This document shows, one piece after another, positions 6,609 through 9,353 of a DNA stretch of 9,353 nucleotides. The number at the start of each line of letters is the position of its first letter. Position 1 is the first letter of the stretch. Position numbers and translations under genes: made by a program. The notes under the pieces were generated by a model. It saw only the letters and a program-made list of their open reading frames with translations, had not been told where the DNA came from and searched no databases. The stretch is from RYN-433 sp036558265 (GTDB lineage: Bacteria > Planctomycetota > Phycisphaerae > Tepidisphaerales > Tepidisphaeraceae). The stretch is taken from contig DATBFY010000630.1 of the NCBI GenBank assembly GCA_036558265.1, positions 1-9,353 on the forward strand, in the 5' to 3' direction.

Positions 6609-7223
6609 ATGAGACGCCCTCTGCGCACGTTATCTCGCGCCCTGATGCTCATTTCCGTGCTTCTGTGCCTCGCCGCCGCCGCGATGTGGCTGCGGAGCCG
6701 TTGGGTCGCCGACGAGTTGACGCTCGAGTTTCGTCCCGCTCCGAACCGGCGCGCCCTGTCGGCCCACTATCTCATCTCGGCCCGCGGCGTGCTGGAATAC
6801 ACGCGGATGACCTCACCATCTGCGGCGCCGGAACAGGGCGGCACCTTCGATCACGCCTGGAGCAGTGGCCCGCAACAGATGCTGCTGTCCCTCGAATGCG
6901 AGCAGCCCGTCGAGGAATTCCCCTGGCCGGCGTGGACGCGCTGGGGCTTTCACTGGTCCGACGATCGCGGCGGGCAGACGGATCACCGCTTCGTCACGGT
7001 CAGCGCCCCGTACTGGTTCGCCGTCCTCTTTTTCGCCGCGGCGCCGGCCATCGCGCTGACGAACGCGCTTCGCCGAGGCCACCGCCGTCAGCGCCGAACG
7101 CGGCGTCAGGAAACCCACCGCTGCCCCGTCTGTGGCTACGACCTCCGCGCGACGCCCGAGCGCTGCCCGGAGTGCGGGTCCGTTCCCACCCATGTCGTAA
7201 GCACCCCGGCCGCCCAACCGTAA
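6609..7223 (+). CDS. Two-helix membrane protein with C-terminal zinc ribbon (GYDLR type)
   Basis: This 204-residue protein has unknown function. It has an N-terminal transmembrane helix (about 11-28), an outer loop of about 105 residues containing several tryptophans (WPAWTRWGFHW, 106-116), a second helix (about 134-153), an Arg-rich stretch (155-171), and a zinc ribbon CPVCGYDLRATPERCPECG (172-190). Metal ligands would be C172, C175, C186 and C189. This puts the loop outside and the ribbon in the cytoplasm. The layout and the CGYDLRATPxRCPECG motif are common among planctomycete hypothetical proteins. The ATG at 6609 has GAGG at 6598-6601 with 7-nt spacing. It is monocistronic, with about 300 nt of repeats before it and a hairpin after it. 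Nearby decayed copies of the ribbon show that relatives of this gene have been lost at the same locus. I do not know a partner or substrate. Confidence 0.8.
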   Translation: MRRPLRTLSRALMLISVLLCLAAAAMWLRSRWVADELTLEFRPAPNRRALSAHYLISARGVLEYTRMTSPSAAPEQGGTFDHAWSSGPQQMLLSLECEQPVEEFPWPAWTRWGFHWSDDRGGQTDHRFVTVSAPYWFAVLFFAAAPAIALTNALRRGHRRQRRTRRQETHRCPVCGYDLRATPERCPECGSVPTHVVSTPAAQP

Positions 7224-7258
7224 GAAGTCTGAATGGAGGATCACGATTCTCGAATATC

Positions 7259-7288
7259 GCGGCGGCGCGCGGCCCTTCGGACCGCCGC
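7259..7288 (+). terminator. Hairpin downstream of the zinc-ribbon gene
   Basis: GCGGCGG (7259-7265) pairs with CCGCCGC (7282-7288), 35 nt after the stop codon. An alternative inner stem CGG-CC/GG-CCG (7270-7284, one mismatch) is also possible. No T-run follows, so termination is plausible but not proven. Confidence 0.35.
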
Positions 7289-7331
7289 TATACAGAGTCA
7301 GAAAAACCGTGTCAGTGACTGTGGCCGCAAC

Positions 7332-7425
7332 GTCATCCTGAGCGAAGCGAAAGATCTGGCTTCGAAGGACGACCCGCGTCGGTCGGGGCCAGATCCTTCG
7401 GTCGTTGAAACTCCCTCAGGATGAC
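7332..7425. repeat. 94-nt hairpin repeat with GTCATCCTGAG terminal inverted repeats
   Basis: GTCATCCTGAG (7332-7342) and CTCAGGATGAC (7415-7425) are perfect 11-bp terminal inverted repeats. A second stem pairs 7348-7360 with 7388-7400 (13 positions, one mismatch). An apical stem pairs CGACC (7370-7374) with GGTCG (7381-7385). The whole element folds on itself and encodes nothing. The terminal sequence followed by GCGAAGCGAAAGATCT resembles a dispersed repeat consensus I recall from several phyla; that is from memory and not checked. It behaves like a small non-autonomous palindromic element and touches the 3' end of the PEP-CTERM relic. Confidence 0.7.
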
Positions 7426-7550
7426 ATGCTCGCAACTGGCCGCGCTTGCCTTCGAGCTCGCGAGCGGGCGGCGGCGCAGCAGACCAGGGCGGCCAGACCG
7501 GCAATGGCGGCCGTCGTCGGCTCGGGCACTGGTCGGTCCGATGTGGTGGT
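7416..7550 (-). pseudogene. Orphan PEP-CTERM sorting tail
   Basis: On the minus strand, 7529 down to 7419 translates as VPEPTTAAIAGLAALVCC, then AAARSRARRQARPVASMSS, with a stop at 7418-7416. This is a textbook PEP-CTERM signal: the VPEP motif, a hydrophobic helix and an Arg-rich tail. Such tails anchor exported proteins for processing by an exosortase. The frame is closed by a TAA at 7553-7551, only eight codons before VPEP, and no in-frame start or exported domain precedes it, so only the tail remains. The last codons and the stop lie inside the neighbouring hairpin repeat, so that insertion probably altered the original 3' end. No exosortase is visible in the window. Confidence 0.6.
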
Positions 7551-7638
7551 TTAGTCCGAACGCCGGGGAGGGTGCGTTTCGCTGTGCACTCCTCCACGGT
7601 ACCCGGCGAGGTCGCCCGGAGGAGGATTGGAGGGAGAT

Positions 7639-7753
7639 GGGCTGACGCTCCTGCCGCGTGCGGCGTTTGCGCATTTTGCCGGGAGGCGGGCTGGTCCAGG
7701 CCGCGTCCCACGTCTGGCAAAATGCTCCAACGCCGTGGGTCAGGAACGCGCCC
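7639..7753. repeat. Large imperfect palindrome (about 115 nt)
   Basis: Five stems nest around a centre near 7695. They pair 7639-7642 with 7750-7753, 7649-7653 with 7741-7745, CGGCGTT (7661-7667) with AACGCCG (7729-7735), GCATTTTGCC (7671-7680) with GGCAAAATGC (7716-7725), and 7681-7694 with 7696-7709 (two mismatches). A 6-nt bulge (7710-7715) lies on the right arm. Of 40 opposed positions in these stems, 38 are Watson-Crick pairs. No protein frame in it is convincing. It may be a palindromic mobile repeat or a structured RNA. Confidence 0.6.
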
Positions 7754-7790
7754 GGCAGGTTGGGACCGACACGCGGCATCGCGCGTGCGA

Positions 7791-7829
7791 TTCTGCGCTG
7801 CCTGCAGCTACGACCTCCGCGCGACGCAG
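7791..7829 (+). pseudogene. Relic of a GYDLR-type zinc ribbon
   Basis: Starting at 7791, the + strand reads FCAACSYDLRATQ. This matches the first half of the ribbon CPVCGYDLRATP in the intact gene at 6609. At the DNA level, 7807-7827 is identical to 7135-7155 over 21 nt. The first cysteine pair survives (CAAC), glycine is serine, and the second half (RCPECG) is gone: the sequence continues QMSGQ. The frame upstream is open but has no helix pattern or credible start. This is therefore a decayed or chimeric fragment, not a functional gene. Confidence 0.5.
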
Positions 7830-8022
7830 ATGAGCGGGCAGCGGCCCTATTCCAGGCCCTGGCCGCGTTCGGCCAGTCCAGCCCCGCGCAACCGCTGATA
7901 AGCACCATGGGCCCGACCACGCTGACGTTTGACCGGCGGAGCGAGCGGCTCAAGTCCATCTCCGGCGCGCATCCGTCCGCCGGCATCCGGAGCGCGGGCG
8001 GTCGCGCCGACTGAAGACGACA
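7830..8022. other. Non-coding stretch with no recognised feature
   Basis: Between the last ribbon relic and the palindromes before the kinase I see no start with a ribosome site, no RNA gene and no repeat. Frames are open on both strands, as expected in GC-rich DNA, but their translations are rich in Arg, Ser and Ala and match no family I know. It is probably decayed sequence, part of a gene-free region running from 7224 to 8118. Confidence 0.4.
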
Positions 8023-8045
8023 GCCGAATTCGGCACCGTTCGGTG
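8023..8045. promoter_or_regulatory. Adjacent palindromes upstream of the kinase, possible operator
   Basis: GCCGAATTCGGC (8023-8034) is a perfect 12-nt palindrome. It shares its last base with CACCG-TT-CGGTG (8034-8045). Together they lie 74-96 nt before the kinase start and just upstream of an AT-richer stretch that could hold the promoter. A sugar-responsive regulator could bind here, but no regulator gene is visible in the window. Confidence 0.3.
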
Positions 8046-8070
8046 ACGTCCTATCGAAAATTGCGTGATT

Positions 8071-8094
8071 TTGACTCGCGCGCCCGGGTATAAC
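8071..8094 (+). promoter_or_regulatory. Weak promoter candidate for the kinase
   Basis: TATAAC (8089-8094) is a good -10-like box 25 nt before the kinase start codon. TTGACT (8071-8076) resembles a -35 box but the spacer is only 12 nt, well short of the usual 16-18. GTGATT (8065-8070) would give an 18-nt spacer but is a poor match. The AT-rich patch (8057-8075) stands out from its GC-rich surroundings. The -10 is plausible; the -35 is uncertain. Confidence 0.3.
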
Positions 8095-8103
8095 TCCAGT
8101 CGC

Positions 8104-8109
8104 AGGAGG
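8104..8109 (+). promoter_or_regulatory. Shine-Dalgarno site deciding the kinase start
   Basis: AGGAGG at 8104-8109 ends directly against an in-frame ATG (8110) and 9 nt before an in-frame GTG (8119). Only the GTG has workable spacing, so the GTG is preferred. Confidence 0.6.
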
Positions 8110-8118
8110 ATGATCCGC

Positions 8119-9353
8119 GTGGGCAAGTACGCCGTGGGTTTGGATTTCGGAACGGAGTCCGTCCGGGCAATCGTCATTGACATCCGCACCGGCCAGGTGG
8201 CCGGGCACGCCCAATCCGCCTATGAACACGGGGTGATCGACCGGTTTCTGCCGGGGGGGAAGGAGGCCAACGGCTCGATCCCCTTGCCGCCGGATTATGC
8301 CCTGCAGGATCCGCTCGACTGGCTCACCAGTGGTGGCGAGGCCTGCCGGGCGGCTATCTCCGGCGCGAAGATTTCGGCCGGCGAGGTCGTCGGCATCGGC
8401 GTGGACTTCACCAGTTGCACGGTGCTGCCGGCGCTGGCCGATGGAACTCCGCTGTGCCTCCAGCAACCCTTCCGCGCGATGCCCCTGGTCTGGCCCAAGC
8501 TCTGGAAGCACCACGGCGCCAAGGCCGAGACGGACCGCATCAACCGCGTCGCCCGCGAACGCGCCGAACCCTGGCTCGACCGCTACGGCGGCGTGATCGG
8601 CCTGGAATGGTTCTTCCCCAAGGTGCTGGAAACCCTGCACGGCGCATCCGAGGCGTACGAAGCCACCGAGGTCTGGCTCGAGGCGGGGGACTGGCTGGTC
8701 TGGCAACTGACCAGCGGCCCGTTCCCGGAGTGCTCCGTTTCCGATCTGGTGCGATCGACCTGCCAGGCAGGCTACAAGGCGATGTGGAACCGCCAGGGCG
8801 GCTATCCGTCACCGCAATACTTCGCAGCCGTCCATCCCCGGCTGGAACACGTGGTCCAGGACAAAATGCCCGGGCGCCTGGTGCCTCCGGGCGAGCGGGC
8901 GGGCGTCCTGAGCCCGCGGGCGGCCGCGCTCCTGGGGCTGAGCGCCGGCACGCCGGTCAGCGCGGCCATCATTGACGCCCACAGCGGCGTCCCGGGCAGC
9001 GGCGTCGCCGAGCCGGGCACGCTGGTCATGGTCATGGGCACGAGTTCGTGCCACATGATCAATTCTTCCGCGGAGCGGATGGTCCCGGGCGTTGCCGGGG
9101 TGGTCGAAGGCGGGATCCTTCCCGGTTTCTTCGGTTACGAGACGGGGCAGGCGAGCGTGGGCGATGCCTTTGCCTGGGTGGCGCGGACGACCGGCCTGTC
9201 CCACGACGAGCTGAATCGTCGCGCCGTGGAACTTGCGCCCGGCAGCGGGGGTGTGATGGCGCTGGACTGGCTGAACGGCTGCCGCACGCCGCTGATGGAC
9301 GGCCGACTCTCGGGGGCGCTGGTCGGACTGACGCTCAACACCAGGCCCGAGCA
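8119..9353 (+). CDS. araB: Ribulokinase (AraB-type FGGY carbohydrate kinase), partial
   Basis: The frame is open to the window edge, giving 411 residues of an expected 550-570. FGGY kinases phosphorylate sugars with ATP; AraB converts ribulose to ribulose 5-phosphate in the cytoplasm. The N-terminal phosphate motif is GLDFGTESVRA (7-17). Further AraB-like blocks are VVGIGVDFTSCTVLP (90-104), LWKHHGAKAE (128-137), RYGGVIGLEWFFPK (155-168), EAGDW (188-192) and CQAGYKAMW (215-223). Later come IDAHSG with the presumed catalytic base D286, and MGTSSCHM (306-313). The order matches ribulokinase more than xylulo- or glycerol kinase. The segment GGVIGLEW differs from the GGxISSEW form I recall as usual. 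The GTG at 8119 is chosen from Shine-Dalgarno spacing; ATG 8110 would add MIR. No other pentose gene is visible, so the exact substrate (L- or D-ribulose) is inferred. Confidence 0.85.
   Translation, partial: MGKYAVGLDFGTESVRAIVIDIRTGQVAGHAQSAYEHGVIDRFLPGGKEANGSIPLPPDYALQDPLDWLTSGGEACRAAISGAKISAGEVVGIGVDFTSCTVLPALADGTPLCLQQPFRAMPLVWPKLWKHHGAKAETDRINRVARERAEPWLDRYGGVIGLEWFFPKVLETLHGASEAYEATEVWLEAGDWLVWQLTSGPFPECSVSDLVRSTCQAGYKAMWNRQGGYPSPQYFAAVHPRLEHVVQDKMPGRLVPPGERAGVLSPRAAALLGLSAGTPVSAAIIDAHSGVPGSGVAEPGTLVMVMGTSSCHMINSSAERMVPGVAGVVEGGILPGFFGYETGQASVGDAFAWVARTTGLSHDELNRRAVELAPGSGGVMALDWLNGCRTPLMDGRLSGALVGLTLNTRPE

Noticed and set aside
6542..7318. A 258-codon + strand frame overlapping the zinc-ribbon gene in another phase
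   Set aside because: Its translation is Arg/Pro-rich without motifs and it overlaps the frame that carries two helices and the zinc ribbon.
7671..7725. Integron attC-like site suggested by a long hairpin with a bulge
   Set aside because: The ends are GCATTTTGCC/GGCAAAATGC and lack the RYYYAAC and GTTRRRY core sites; no integrase or cassette pattern is present.
7870..8010. Minus-strand stretch resembling a lipobox (LISGCAG)
   Set aside because: There is no proper signal peptide or credible start before it and no recognisable mature protein after it.
8110..8118. ATG at 8110 as the kinase start
   Set aside because: The Shine-Dalgarno AGGAGG abuts this ATG with no spacer; the in-frame GTG at 8119 has usable spacing. 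It cannot be fully excluded.
7333..8706. A 457-codon minus-strand open frame spanning the gene-poor region and the kinase
   Set aside because: It lies antisense to the clear ribulokinase motifs and crosses the hairpin repeat, the large palindrome and the relics. It shows no domain, so it is a chance open frame.
1..9353. CRISPR array, tRNA, rRNA or intact transposase
   Set aside because: No regularly spaced repeats, tRNA-like cloverleaf, rRNA segment or transposase motifs were recognised on either strand by eye.

Overview
The window is GC-rich DNA with tightly packed genes, all confidently called ones on the + strand. It most likely comes from a member of the Planctomycetota, possibly Phycisphaerae-like. 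The evidence is a protein ending in a CxxCGYDLRATPxRCPxCG zinc ribbon, a hallmark of small hypothetical proteins in that phylum, together with decayed copies of the same ribbon and an orphan PEP-CTERM sorting tail. The taxonomic call is inference, since no rRNA or marker gene is present.

Layout. Positions 1-111 hold the last 36 codons of an unrecognised gene, followed by a short spacer rich in inverted repeats. Positions 300-6299 hold a complete seven-gene MoxR/Bat operon: moxR (AAA+ ATPase), a DUF58 protein, a DUF4381 membrane protein, batA and batB (membrane-anchored von Willebrand A proteins), batC (TPR protein) and batD (secreted, membrane-anchored). Every junction overlaps by 4 nt (ATGA or GTGA) or 1 nt (TGATG), so translation is probably coupled throughout.

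Positions 6300-8118 are gene-poor. They hold one intact gene, a two-helix membrane protein with a C-terminal zinc ribbon (6609-7223). Around it are relics and repeats: a decayed ribbon in frame right after the batD stop, a possible second ribbon stub, a CCGCTA-rich inverted repeat, a 94-nt hairpin repeat of the GTCATCCTGAG type, an orphan PEP-CTERM tail on the minus strand that ends inside that hairpin, a large imperfect palindrome (7639-7753), and a further ribbon relic sharing 21 identical nucleotides with the intact gene. This stretch looks like a graveyard and insertion site for lineage-specific elements.

Positions 8119-9353 hold the N-terminal three quarters of an FGGY-family sugar kinase of the ribulokinase (AraB) type, cut by the window edge, with its own Shine-Dalgarno sequence and upstream palindromes.

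How the genes work together. In the Bat operon, the MoxR ATPase is expected to act as a chaperone-like motor on the VWA-domain partners (DUF58, BatA, BatB). BatC and BatD would provide periplasmic or membrane scaffolding. Only BatA has an intact metal-binding MIDAS; the DUF58 and BatB versions are degenerate. The kinase is a separate metabolic unit. I see no clear novel defence or mobile system; the most unusual content is the repeat and relic cluster at 6300-8050.
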